Shown here piece after piece: positions 16,231 to 25,200 of a stretch of DNA of 40,061 nucleotides. Source of the DNA: Myxococcota bacterium (GTDB taxonomy: Bacteria; Myxococcota_A; UBA9160; UBA4427); assembly GCA_028823175.1 (NCBI GenBank), contig JAPKBZ010000038.1, forward strand, positions 1-40,061, read 5' to 3'. A program made the position numbers and the translations under genes. The notes under the pieces were generated by a model that saw nothing but the letters and a program-made list of their open reading frames with translations, had not been told where the DNA came from and ran no database searches. The first letter of the stretch is position 1. The number at the start of each line of letters is the position of its first letter.

Positions 16231-16849
16231 GCGCGAATGGGTTGTCCCTGCAAGTCCGTCGCGTGCAACCGCCCGACCCGAGCCGGCAGTTTCCACGAGT
16301 GACAGACGCTCACTTGCAACCTGGCCCCCGAATTTCCGTAGGTCCCAGCGGTCGACTCGACCCGCTCGCCTCTCAGGAAGTCCACGAAGTGCCCGGTCGC
16401 GCGATTGAAACGGTTCCGACGCAACTCGGGAAAACCGAAAAACCCTGCGACGGCGCCCAGTTGATTACAACGACCAATCGGCCGCGTCAAGCGTGCGCAG
16501 GGGGCAGTTTGGGGCGCACCCAGCCCCACTCCAACGCATCGAATGGTTGCATCCACGCCGGCCGCGTGCCCGGCCCGTCGAATCCGCGACCCGGCGCTGA
16601 ATTCGGAATCAGCCGTCGCTCCGCCTGGGACCCGAGGGGCTCAATGCAGCGTTGCAGCCTTGCTGGTAGAATCCGGCCGCTCGGGTTTAGTTGCCCCGGA
16701 TCGAGAAGACCACCGGGCCAAGGCCCTTCGAGCCAAATTCAGCCACCCGACGCCAGTCACCATCGAAGCCCCCGCCCAACAACCCGACCGCCCGGTCCGC
16801 CTTGGCCGCGACGGGGTGTGAGATCCGAAACAGAAGGGACCCCCCGAGA
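16231..16849. other. Divergent intergenic region between act operon and beta-oxidation cluster
   Basis: No gene is recognised here. It must hold promoters for both the minus-strand act operon and the plus-strand thiolase cluster. The base composition stays high in GC and frames on both strands lack any recognisable protein signature. Some of it may belong to the actA 5' end if the GTG at 16296 is used. Confidence 0.5.
16644..16672 (+). promoter_or_regulatory. Weak candidate promoter for the thiolase cluster
   Basis: TAGAAT at 16667-16672 with a preceding TGG resembles an extended -10 element. A poor -35 (ATGCAG) lies 17 bp upstream. It would start transcription about 170 bp before the thiolase ATG. 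The match is weak. Confidence 0.2.
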
Positions 16850-18085
16850 ATGCCCGAAGCCTGGATCATCGATGCCGTGCGCACACCCCGAGGAAGAGGC
16901 AAGAAGGAGACGGGAAGCCTCTCCAGCGTGCACCCCCAGAGACTCCTGGCGCAATGCCTCAACGCCCTCGAAGCCCGGGTCGACCTCGAACCCGGTGATG
17001 TCGAGGATGTCGTCGCGGGCTGTGTCACCAGCGTCGCCGAGCAGGGGGCGTGTATCGCGAGAATGTCGGTGCTCGATGCGGGCTGGCCCGAGGACGGTGC
17101 CACCGGTGTCACCCTCAACCGCTTCTGTGGTTCCGGCCAGCAGGCCGTCAACTTCGCCGCGATGGGCGTCATGTCGGGCCAGCAGGACCTCGTTGTCGGC
17201 GGAGGTGTCGAATCCATGTCCCGGGTTCCGATGGGCAGCGATAAATCCGGCATGTACGGCCACAACGACCATCTCAACCAGATACACCCCATGGTTCCCC
17301 AGGGCATCTCAGCAGACCTGATCGCCACCCTCGAGGGCTTTGGCCGCGAGGAACTCGATGCTTATGCCGCCGAGAGCCAGAGACGCTGCGAAGTTGCCCA
17401 GCGGGAGGGACACTTCGACGGCAGCCTCGTCCCCATCAAGAACAACGAGGGAAAGGTCGTACTGAACGTCGACGAATTCCCGCGCCCCGGAAGCACGGCG
17501 GAGAGCCTTGGCAAACTCCCCCCTTCCTTTGAGGCCATGGGCAGCTACCTCAACAAGGGCGCAAGCCTTTCGATGGACGAAAAAGTTCTCTCCCGCTACC
17601 CCGAGGCCAAGTCCATCGAACACGTCCATACCGCGGCCAACTCTTCAGGTATCGTCGATGGCGCCAGCGCGATCCTGATCGCCTCTCCCGACTACGCCCG
17701 GGCCAGAGGGCTCAAACCACGCGCACGGATCCTACAGACCGCCACCGCCGCCGCAGAACCGATCATCATGCTGACCGCGCCCTCCCCCGCCACGGCCCGC
17801 TGCATGAAAAAAGCGGGGATGAAAATTGACGACATCGACCTCATCGAGATCAACGAGGCATTCGCAACCGTCCCCCTGAAAACCATGAGGGATATCGGGA
17901 TGGATCACGAGAAGGTCAACGTCAACGGTGGAGCCATCGCGCTGGGGCACCCCCTGGGCGCCACCGGGGCCATGCTGATCGGCACCCTCCTCGACGAACT
18001 CGAGCGGAGAGACCAAACCACTGGACTTGTCACCATGTGCATCGGCGGCGGCATGGGGACAGCCACCATCTTGGAGCGAATCTAG
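16850..18085 (+). CDS. Thiolase (acetyl-CoA acyltransferase)
   Basis: This 411-residue thiolase catalyses CoA-dependent cleavage of 3-ketoacyl-CoA or the reverse condensation of acetyl-CoA. The nucleophilic cysteine is C93 in [11 protein letters not shown]. The second-site motifs are intact: [19 protein letters not shown] (histidine) and CIGGGMG (acid/base cysteine). Start ATG at 16850 begins [16 protein letters not shown], the standard thiolase N-terminus; a longer frame upstream is not needed. Acyl-CoA dehydrogenase genes follow 2 bp after its stop, so a catabolic beta-oxidation role is more likely than polyhydroxyalkanoate synthesis. Chain-length preference cannot be read from the sequence. 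Confidence 0.93.
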   Translation: MPEAWIIDAVRTPRGRGKKETGSLSSVHPQRLLAQCLNALEARVDLEPGDVEDVVAGCVTSVAEQGACIARMSVLDAGWPEDGATGVTLNRFCGSGQQAVNFAAMGVMSGQQDLVVGGGVESMSRVPMGSDKSGMYGHNDHLNQIHPMVPQGISADLIATLEGFGREELDAYAAESQRRCEVAQREGHFDGSLVPIKNNEGKVVLNVDEFPRPGSTAESLGKLPPSFEAMGSYLNKGASLSMDEKVLSRYPEAKSIEHVHTAANSSGIVDGASAILIASPDYARARGLKPRARILQTATAAAEPIIMLTAPSPATARCMKKAGMKIDDIDLIEINEAFATVPLKTMRDIGMDHEKVNVNGGAIALGHPLGATGAMLIGTLLDELERRDQTTGLVTMCIGGGMGTATILERI

Positions 18086-18087
18086 AA

Positions 18088-19179
18088 ATGATTGACTTCG
18101 AACCCAGCGAAGAAGAGGCACTCATCGTCGAAACCGTGCACCAGTTCGCGGAGAACGAGATCAGGCCCGTAGCCCGGGACTGTGAAGAGAAGGGGGAACT
18201 CTCCTCGGCTGTCCTCGCGAGCGCTCACGAACTCGGCCTGGTCACAAACGGAATCCCCGAAAAATACGGGGGAGGCGGCGAGCCCAGTGCCGTCCTCGGC
18301 TGCCTGATTGCCGAGGAGTTGGCCTGGGGCGACCTCTCCACCGCGCTCGGAATTCTCTCCCCCTCCCTGCTCGCGATTCCCGTGGCGCGCCTGGGTGATG
18401 AGGAACAAAAGGCGAGGATCCTTCCCAGCCTGACCGGCACTCAATTCGTTCCCGGCGCCCTCGCCGCCGTCGAACCGCGCTTCGACTCGGATATCTACAG
18501 GCCCCAGACCAAGGCCCACCGAGAAGGAGACGTCTATCGCATCGAAGGCGTCAAGTGTCAGGTGCCGTGGCTCGACGGCGGCACCGATGTTCTCGTCTTC
18601 GCTGAGGAAGAGGGAACAACCCGGGGCTTTCTCGTCCCCCGAGACGCCGCAGGTCTCGAAGCTGAAATGGAAAAAAATCTCGGCACTCAGGCCCTCCCTC
18701 TGGCGGAGATCACCCTGGCCGGAGTCGAGGTTCCCGCCCATGCCCGGCTCGGCGGCCAAGAGGGCCCGGGCCTCGAAGAGATCATAGACCGTGGCCGGGT
18801 TGGCCTCGCCGCCTGTGCCGTCGGCATGAGCCGAGCGGGCCTCGAGGTGGCCCGGGACTACGCAAAGGAAAGAGAGACTTTCGGGGCGCCTATCGCCACG
18901 CGCCAAGCGATCGCTTTTAAGATCGCCGACATGGCCATCGAAATCGACGGTGCCCGCCTTCTCGCCTGGGAAGCGGCTTACGCCCTCGACCAAGGCAAGC
19001 CCGCCGGCCGACTCGCCACATTGGCCTACAGCCAGGCACGGCGCGTCGCCTTGAAAGTCGCGGACGACGCCGTCCAAATCTTCGGGGGCCACGGTTTTAT
19101 CCGTGACTACCTGCCCGAGATGTACCTCCGCAATGCAGGTGGGTTCATCAGCAGCTTCGAAGCCCTCACTCTGGTCTGA
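18088..19179 (+). CDS. Acyl-CoA dehydrogenase, short C-terminus (first of pair)
   Basis: This 363-residue flavoprotein belongs to the acyl-CoA dehydrogenase family that introduces the alpha-beta double bond of acyl-CoA and passes electrons to ETF. The N-terminal helical domain starts MIDFEPSEEEALIVETVHQF. The C-terminal FAD-contact motifs ETFGAPIATRQ and IFGGHGFIRDY are present. The usual terminus RDAxxxxIYEGTxxI is changed to RNAGGFISSFEALTLV: a glutamate remains near the catalytic position, but GT is lost and the last ~15 residues are missing. It begins 2 bp after the thiolase stop and is followed by a second family member. The pair may form a mixed complex, as known for steroid-degrading FadE pairs of actinobacteria; this is inferred. 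Confidence 0.9.
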   Translation: MIDFEPSEEEALIVETVHQFAENEIRPVARDCEEKGELSSAVLASAHELGLVTNGIPEKYGGGGEPSAVLGCLIAEELAWGDLSTALGILSPSLLAIPVARLGDEEQKARILPSLTGTQFVPGALAAVEPRFDSDIYRPQTKAHREGDVYRIEGVKCQVPWLDGGTDVLVFAEEEGTTRGFLVPRDAAGLEAEMEKNLGTQALPLAEITLAGVEVPAHARLGGQEGPGLEEIIDRGRVGLAACAVGMSRAGLEVARDYAKERETFGAPIATRQAIAFKIADMAIEIDGARLLAWEAAYALDQGKPAGRLATLAYSQARRVALKVADDAVQIFGGHGFIRDYLPEMYLRNAGGFISSFEALTLV

Positions 19180-19216
19180 AACGCCGACTGCCCCCGCAAG
19201 GCGCCCAGGAGAAAAA

Positions 19217-20446
19217 ATGACGATCTCGTTCGACCTCACCAAAAACAGCCAAATCTCCGTCGAGCACTACAACAAGATGGCCCGGGAGGTGATGCGCCCG
19301 ATCTCGCGGAAATACGACGAAGAGGAACACGCCCTGCCCGTGGAGTGGGTGGACCATTGGTGGAACGAGGGGCGCAAGGGTGCGCCCGTCGATATCGCCG
19401 AGGCCACGGACGGTTTCGTGACCATCTGCATCCAGGCCGAAGAAATCTGCTGGGGCGATTGCGGCCTCTACCTCCGTATGCCGACCCCTGCCCTGGGCGG
19501 CTCCGCCGTGGGCGCTGCGGGAACCCCCGAACAACAGCAGCGCTTCCTCGGCCCCTTCCGTGAGGATGGCCACCCGATCTGGGGCGCCATGGCCATCACC
19601 GAGTCCTCGGCGGGTTCCGATGCCTCCGCCATCGAAACCACGGCTGATTTCGACGCGGAAACCGAGGAATGGATTCTCAACGGGACCAAAATTTTCTGCA
19701 CCGCAGGAGCCCAGGCTTCGACCATTGACGGAGGGCTCACCGTGGTCTGGGCCACCGTGGACAAGAGCGCTGGCCGTGGGGGCATCAAGTCATTCGTGGT
19801 TCCCGCCAATACACCAGGCATGGAACTGATCGGCTGCGAAAAGAAGATGGGGATCAGGGCTTCCGACACGGCGACACTTCGTTTCGAAAATTGTCGAATT
19901 CCCAAGGATCACCTGCTGGGCAACCCCGATGTTCAAAAGAAATCCGCCAAGAAGACCGGCGATAAGGGATTCAAAGGGGCCATGGCCACCTTCGACGCCA
20001 GCCGCCCCATCGTCGCCGCCATGGCGGTCGGGGTCGGCCGAGCCTCGCTGGATTTCCTCAAAGAGGAATTCGAGCGCCAGGGAGTTCCGATCCGCTACGA
20101 CGCACCGCCCCGGGAACTCACGGCCTTCGAGCGCGATGTCATCGAAATGGAAGCAGACTTGCAAGCCGCGAGACTGCTCACATGGAAGGCAGCCTGGATG
20201 ATGAACACGGGCAAGCCCAACAACCTCGAGGCTTCCATGGCGAAGGCCAAGGCGGGGCTGGCCGTCACCAAAATCTGCCAGAAAGCCGTCGAATTGCTGG
20301 GCCCCGTGGGCTACTCGCGAAAGATCCTGGTCGAAAAATGGTTTCGCGATGCGAAGATCAACGACATTTTCGAGGGCACCCAGCAAATCAATCAACTCAT
20401 CGTAGCCCGGCGAATTCTCGACTATCCATCGGCTATGTTGCGCTAG
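19217..20446 (+). CDS. Acyl-CoA dehydrogenase (second of pair)
   Basis: This 409-residue acyl-CoA dehydrogenase has the canonical signatures AITESSAGSDAS (FAD/substrate), NGTKIFCTAGAQA, GIRASDTATLRFENCRIP and the C-terminal WFRDAKINDIFEGTQQINQL, whose glutamate is the catalytic base. The ATG at 19217 is preceded by AGGAG at 5-nt spacing, 37 bp after the first dehydrogenase. An insertion of polar residues near NPDVQKKSAKKTGDKGFKG is unusual compared with short-chain enzymes. Together with the thiolase it makes a partial beta-oxidation set; hydratase and hydroxyacyl-CoA dehydrogenase genes are not in this window. The substrate is unknown. Confidence 0.93.
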   Translation: MTISFDLTKNSQISVEHYNKMAREVMRPISRKYDEEEHALPVEWVDHWWNEGRKGAPVDIAEATDGFVTICIQAEEICWGDCGLYLRMPTPALGGSAVGAAGTPEQQQRFLGPFREDGHPIWGAMAITESSAGSDASAIETTADFDAETEEWILNGTKIFCTAGAQASTIDGGLTVVWATVDKSAGRGGIKSFVVPANTPGMELIGCEKKMGIRASDTATLRFENCRIPKDHLLGNPDVQKKSAKKTGDKGFKGAMATFDASRPIVAAMAVGVGRASLDFLKEEFERQGVPIRYDAPPRELTAFERDVIEMEADLQAARLLTWKAAWMMNTGKPNNLEASMAKAKAGLAVTKICQKAVELLGPVGYSRKILVEKWFRDAKINDIFEGTQQINQLIVARRILDYPSAMLR

Positions 20447-20469
20447 CTTCCGGTCAAGGGGGATCGATC

Positions 20470-20718
20470 ATGCCCATCAGCGAAGAACTCCTCGAAATTC
20501 TGGTCTGCCCGGAAACCCGGCAATCCGTTGCCGCGGCGGGGAATGACCTCATTGCCCGTCTCAACGCAGCGATCGAATCTGGCGACTTGCGTAACCGCGG
20601 GGGCGATTCGATCTCGGATGCACTCCAAGAGGGATTGGTACGCGAGGACGGCAAGATCCTCTATCCCGTAGAAGACGGCATCCCCGTCATGCTGATCGAA
20701 GAATCGATCGAACTCTGA
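20470..20718 (+). CDS. Trm112-like/UPF0434 small protein
   Basis: This 82-residue protein fits the Trm112p-like family (E. coli YcaR type): the N-terminus MPISEELLEILVCPETRQSV and the C-terminal KILYPVEDGIPVMLIEES are characteristic. The family's zinc-knuckle-like CPxC is reduced to a single CPE, so metal binding is unlikely. A ~20-residue polar insert (GDLRNRGGDSISDALQEG) makes it longer than the common ~60 residues. AAGGGGG lies 7 nt before the ATG. In eukaryotes Trm112 activates methyltransferases; the bacterial role is not established. It lies 23 bp after an acyl-CoA dehydrogenase and 1 bp before the DUF1329 gene. Confidence 0.82.
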   Translation: MPISEELLEILVCPETRQSVAAAGNDLIARLNAAIESGDLRNRGGDSISDALQEGLVREDGKILYPVEDGIPVMLIEESIEL

Positions 20719-20719
20719 T

Positions 20720-22180
20720 TTGCGACGAGCACTGGCCCCATGGGCGATCCCTCTAGGGCTAGCCCTCCTGTTCGGGACTCTCCCCGGCCCCGTAGCTCCG
20801 GCCCTGGCAGCCCCGCCCGAAGAGGGTGAGTGCCCGGCGATCTCGGCCACACCCTCTGGGGCTGAGCCAGCCACCGATGCGACCCCCCTCGTCATCAAGG
20901 AGGGCATGCGGATCAGTGCCGAGGGCCTGCTTGCTCTTCAAAGCCTGCTACCAGCAGCCATCTGGCGCCACCGTGAGCGCTTCTTCTTCGAGGGAATGTC
21001 CTTGGAGATCGGCCCGTGCCAACGGCGCTACCCCGTCCCCGCCTTCTACTCCGAGGCGACGCGCAAATTCTCCGGCCAAGTCTCTCTCGACAAGCAGGGC
21101 AATCTCGAAAATTACGTCGCCGGGGTCCCGTTCCCCCCGGACTCCATCGACCCCCAGAGCGAGGTCGCGGCGGCCAAGTGGGCCTGGAATCTCGAGAAGC
21201 GCTTCCGCGGGGCAGGCTACGCGGGGCGCTTCAGGATCACAGACTTTCCGAACCGCATGGGTTCGATCATGCGCTACAGGGGGGATTTCTTCGCCTTCCA
21301 AGCAGCCGGCCGCGCGGATCAAGCCGATAACGACTACCGCAGCCCGGGTACCGGGAGCCTGCTCTGGGCGACGGGCGGCAAGTTCGTAGCCCCCTTTGGC
21401 GCCCGGGAACTCGCCTGGCGCCAGCTTCGAACCATCGCGAGCGAGCAGGCTTGGAATAGACCCGACGACATCTTTGTCTACGTCCCAAGTCTTCGAAAGT
21501 CTCGACGCTCGGGGACGCCCTGGGTCGATGGCGCTTTCATGCCCCGCTACAGCGTTGCCGACCAGAGCCAGGGTGGAGGTGGCCTGGCCCTGGGTGGGGG
21601 TTCGATCAATCCAGGCGCCGGCCCTTCGCTGGCGGTCACCGAAAATGCCAGAGCCGGGCTAACCGGGCTCTACCTACGCCCCAACGCCTACCGCTGGAGG
21701 CTTCGGGGCGAGCAGGCCGTCATCGCTCCGATCAATACGATCCGGCCGGGGTGGCCCTCCGTTGAAGGCCGCAACTACGGGGCCAGCGGGCTCTCCGTCG
21801 CCTCGGATCGCTGGGACGTTCGCCACGCCGTGGTCATCGAAGGGCTTCTGCGCCAGAGCTCGGAAACCATTCGAAGCCTCACGATCTATATCGACTACCA
21901 GACCCTTCAGCCCCTCTACTGGATCACCCGAACCGGGAAGCGGCGACTGGTCGAGGTCGGCATCCTCGTCCATCGCTTCGCGGGAGATCGATCCGACAAG
22001 CCGCGCTGGCCCGGCGACTCCCCCAGCCTGGTCTTCGAACCCGTGGCGGCCAGCTTCGTCAACGCGCTCGCCGGGCGTGGTGGGTGGCTGAGGGAATCCC
22101 ATGAACTGAAATCCGTGCCCTTTGACGCGTCGGCAATCAAACGGATGACCTCGACGAGTTCTCTCAACCGCGGACACTGA
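20720..22180 (+). CDS. DUF1329 family periplasmic/outer-membrane lipid-associated protein
   Basis: This 486-residue protein has an N-terminal signal peptide (LALLFGTLPGPVAPALA) and family-like features: AAKWAWNLEKRFRG, YVPSLRKSRR, DRWDVRHAVVIEG and YIDYQTLQPLYWITRTGKRR. DUF1329 proteins have a LolA/LolB-like fold and are commonly encoded with DUF1302 outer-membrane proteins in genomes that degrade alkanes, steroids or other hydrophobic compounds. A DUF1302 protein is encoded convergently right after it, supporting the assignment. The start is TTG at 20720, one base after the preceding stop. A Gly-rich loop (GGGGLALGGGSINPGAG, ~287-303) is a local insert. Confidence 0.82.
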   Translation: MRRALAPWAIPLGLALLFGTLPGPVAPALAAPPEEGECPAISATPSGAEPATDATPLVIKEGMRISAEGLLALQSLLPAAIWRHRERFFFEGMSLEIGPCQRRYPVPAFYSEATRKFSGQVSLDKQGNLENYVAGVPFPPDSIDPQSEVAAAKWAWNLEKRFRGAGYAGRFRITDFPNRMGSIMRYRGDFFAFQAAGRADQADNDYRSPGTGSLLWATGGKFVAPFGARELAWRQLRTIASEQAWNRPDDIFVYVPSLRKSRRSGTPWVDGAFMPRYSVADQSQGGGGLALGGGSINPGAGPSLAVTENARAGLTGLYLRPNAYRWRLRGEQAVIAPINTIRPGWPSVEGRNYGASGLSVASDRWDVRHAVVIEGLLRQSSETIRSLTIYIDYQTLQPLYWITRTGKRRLVEVGILVHRFAGDRSDKPRWPGDSPSLVFEPVAASFVNALAGRGGWLRESHELKSVPFDASAIKRMTSTSSLNRGH

Positions 22181-22199
22181 CATTGCCTCGACTGACGGG

Positions 22200-22217
22200 G
22201 CTCCCGCCCGAGGGAGC
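22200..22217. terminator. Hairpin between convergent genes
   Basis: gctccc (22200-22205) and gggagc (22212-22217) form a 6-bp stem with a 6-nt loop in the 43-bp gap between convergent DUF1329 and DUF1302 genes. There is no strong T-tract on either side, so it is a plausible but weak bidirectional terminator. Confidence 0.35.
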
Positions 22218-22223
22218 TGGGTC

Positions 22224-25200
22224 TTAGAACGTGTATCGCAGGGTCATGAACACTTCATCGCGATCGCGCACGATAGAAATTCCGGGCTCGCTGGCATTCA
22301 TATAGGCGTTGGGCCCAGAGCGGGGCGAAGCCGGGCCGATCGTGTTCACTCCCATATTCACGAGACCCTGGCTGCCGATGAAGACCGAAGCGCCCACGGT
22401 CATCGAGAACTTCTCCGAGAACCGATAATTCACCTGGGGAAGGAAGCCACCCGAACTCGAGCGAAAATCCCACACGAAGACCAGGCTGGGATTCAAACGA
22501 TCTTGAAAATAGCCCGTGAATACCGCAAAAGTGGCCAGCACGTTCCAGGGGCCAATCGCATTGAAGCTGTCCTTGTACCCCTTCCGGTATTGAAAGAACC
22601 ACTGGCTATTGATAAAGAACGTGCGGTTCGCGTTCAGAAAGTTGATAAAGGTGGGCCGATCCACGGAAACCGTCAGGTTGAAATCGTCGGCTTCGGTCAC
22701 GAGATCGTAGGAGTTTGAGTCGGTGAACGGGATCCCCTCGATCCACGTGAACTCCATACTCCAGTTCGATTTCGTGTAGTCCTCAGCGAAGTCCGTGGAA
22801 AATCCGAGGACGTTGCGGCGGTTGTAGGCGAGATAGATTTCACTCCCCGACTGCCACTGCATCGTGCGGCGGCCAAAATTGCTATTGCCTCCCGCGCGAA
22901 CGATATTTCTCTTCTGCCCGGCGATCCCTGAGAGCGCCTGGACGATCCCGCAATACTGCGGAGTAATATACGTGCAGCGCTCATTGCCCAGGGTCTCCCC
23001 CTCGAGCCCCCTCGAGCAGTCGATCCTGTTCGGACCGAACCGATCGGCTGGTATGATGTTGCCGCCACTACTATCTCCCGAGACCCGGTAGATATGGCGC
23101 TGGGTGTACTCGAGATCCTCGCAATAGGGCAGCATCGCCATCAGCTCGTTCTCACTCCCCGTGAACGCGTAATCCCACTGAAGCGATTCGAGGAGCCCGC
23201 CGTGGGGAGTGCCCGTCGCGATATCCCCCAAACGGAGTTCCTGCCAGGGTTTGGACGTCGCGGGGTTGATTGTCCAGTCCGCGGATCGGCCGTTTGCCAC
23301 CGACCCGCATTCGTCGTAGAGCTCCCGGGCGGTCAATGTCGAATCTGGATTCTCTCGAGCCGAGGTGCACTCCCGCATCAAAAGGTCGGGGAACATGGTC
23401 AAGATATGGGGCAGGCTCGGGTCGCGCTGTAACTTGTTTTCGACCCCTTCGGGTAGGGGGTTCGGGATATGGTCCGCCCGATCACTGACCCTCGCCATAT
23501 TCGTAATTCCCATCGAGCGCCACCCCGAAACCATCCGCACCCGGCCACCCGCGGCCAGGGTCGCCGGGTCCCGATTCGGGTCGCCGTAGGCCGAGCAGGG
23601 GGCATAACAGTTCCCGGGCGAAAATTGCGGCTGGACAAAAGTACGCCCACCGCACTCCTCGGCGGTCTTCACCACCCCGGCGTAGCCGGTCTCCCGGCAC
23701 TCAGGGTTCCACATCCACTCCTCGTCGTAGATGTAACGGGAATCGTAGATCTCGGGGTTCGCGAAACCCCGCACGCTCGCCATACCATCGCCGAACTCTG
23801 CCGAAAAGCTCACCAGCAGCATCAGGAGATTGAAGGAAACTCCGGCCAGCTCGTTCGAGAAGCTCTCTCCCGTGAAGGGATGGCCAGCGCCCCCCTTCAG
23901 GGCGTTGGACCAGGGCAACCCCTCGACGGTTTCTGACGGGTTGCTGTATATCCGAGCGCACTCAGAAGGGCTCAGCAATTCGTTGTCGTCGGTGCGCTGA
24001 ATATAGATCCAGGAACTGCCGGGGGTGCACCCGCCTTCTACCCTCTCGCCGTAGAGAAAAAGGGCTTCCAGGGGATTACCTGCTCCCCTACCCAGTGCCT
24101 GGACCAACTCGGGGTATTTGAGGTTCGTCCCGAGAATCTCCATGCCCAGTCGGTCGGGATCACCGTCCACCGTCTGCTGCCAGCCGCCGAGATAGCAACT
24201 CGGGTCATCGCGCATCTGGCGCGGGTTGGCGTAGAGCGATGGGTCACACGGCCCGTCCGCTATCCCCCCTGCAAAAACTCCCCAGTTCAAGCCCGATCGA
24301 ATCGAAGCCTGGGCTGCGGCATAGCGGGGGTCGGCCGTTCCCCAAGCCGAGTTCAAGCGAACCGTCGCCCCGGTTCCCAACCCCGGCAGCCCCCAGTCCG
24401 TCGGATTGCGGAGGTAGCAGTCGTAGTTCTCGGGATTCTGGGAATCCCCCGGATTTCCAGGCGTCCCGGTGCCGCAGGGGACGACATTCGCCAATGCCGT
24501 CTGCCCGGGAACGGACTGACTCGGATCGCTACTCCACTGGCGATAATCGGTTCGAGGGTTCAGCCGATCACTGTCGGCCGGGTCGAAAGCAGCCGCCCTG
24601 TAGCTCATCACCTGGCCGTACCAGTTATTGCCCAGATAACCGGCATCGGGGTTATTGGGGCGAAGCGAACTGATTCCGTCCCATGTATCCAGGGGCTGGT
24701 ACTGGATCGTCGCCCACTTGCTACGACAGCCGGGAAGGACGCCGGCCACAGGGCTGAGGGGACCTCCTATATCCGCCGTAGTACAGCGAGGCCCGCCAAT
24801 CCCCAGAACGTCAAAGGCCGCGGTTCCCGGCTGTATTGCATACGCCTGGTAGTATTGCCGCAAATCCCAACAGCGTGAAGAAGCCCGCTCTTGGGACGGT
24901 CTAAAAGTTCCGTCCACACTCAACAAACGCTCCGCGCTCAGATCGCAGGGAGCCGAAGGAACCAGCATCGGATTATAGAGGTTCGGGTTTCCCTCCACGA
25001 GGTAGCCATTGCTTCCCAATCCGATGGAACGCCCGCGCGGGTCGTCGGACCAGGGAGCGAAGGCCGTGGGGACTTCCTGCAGAGCCCCCGGGTTGATCCG
25101 CAGCAACTCGTAGTTGCGGTCGGGCACCCGACTATCCGTGCGGTACTCGACCGAGCCACTTCCATTATCCATCAGGTGACTGCCCAGAGAATCCGAGACC

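Noticed and set aside
18082..19242. 386-codon minus-strand frame antisense to acyl-CoA dehydrogenase
   Set aside because: A by-product of GC-rich codon use; no domain seen.
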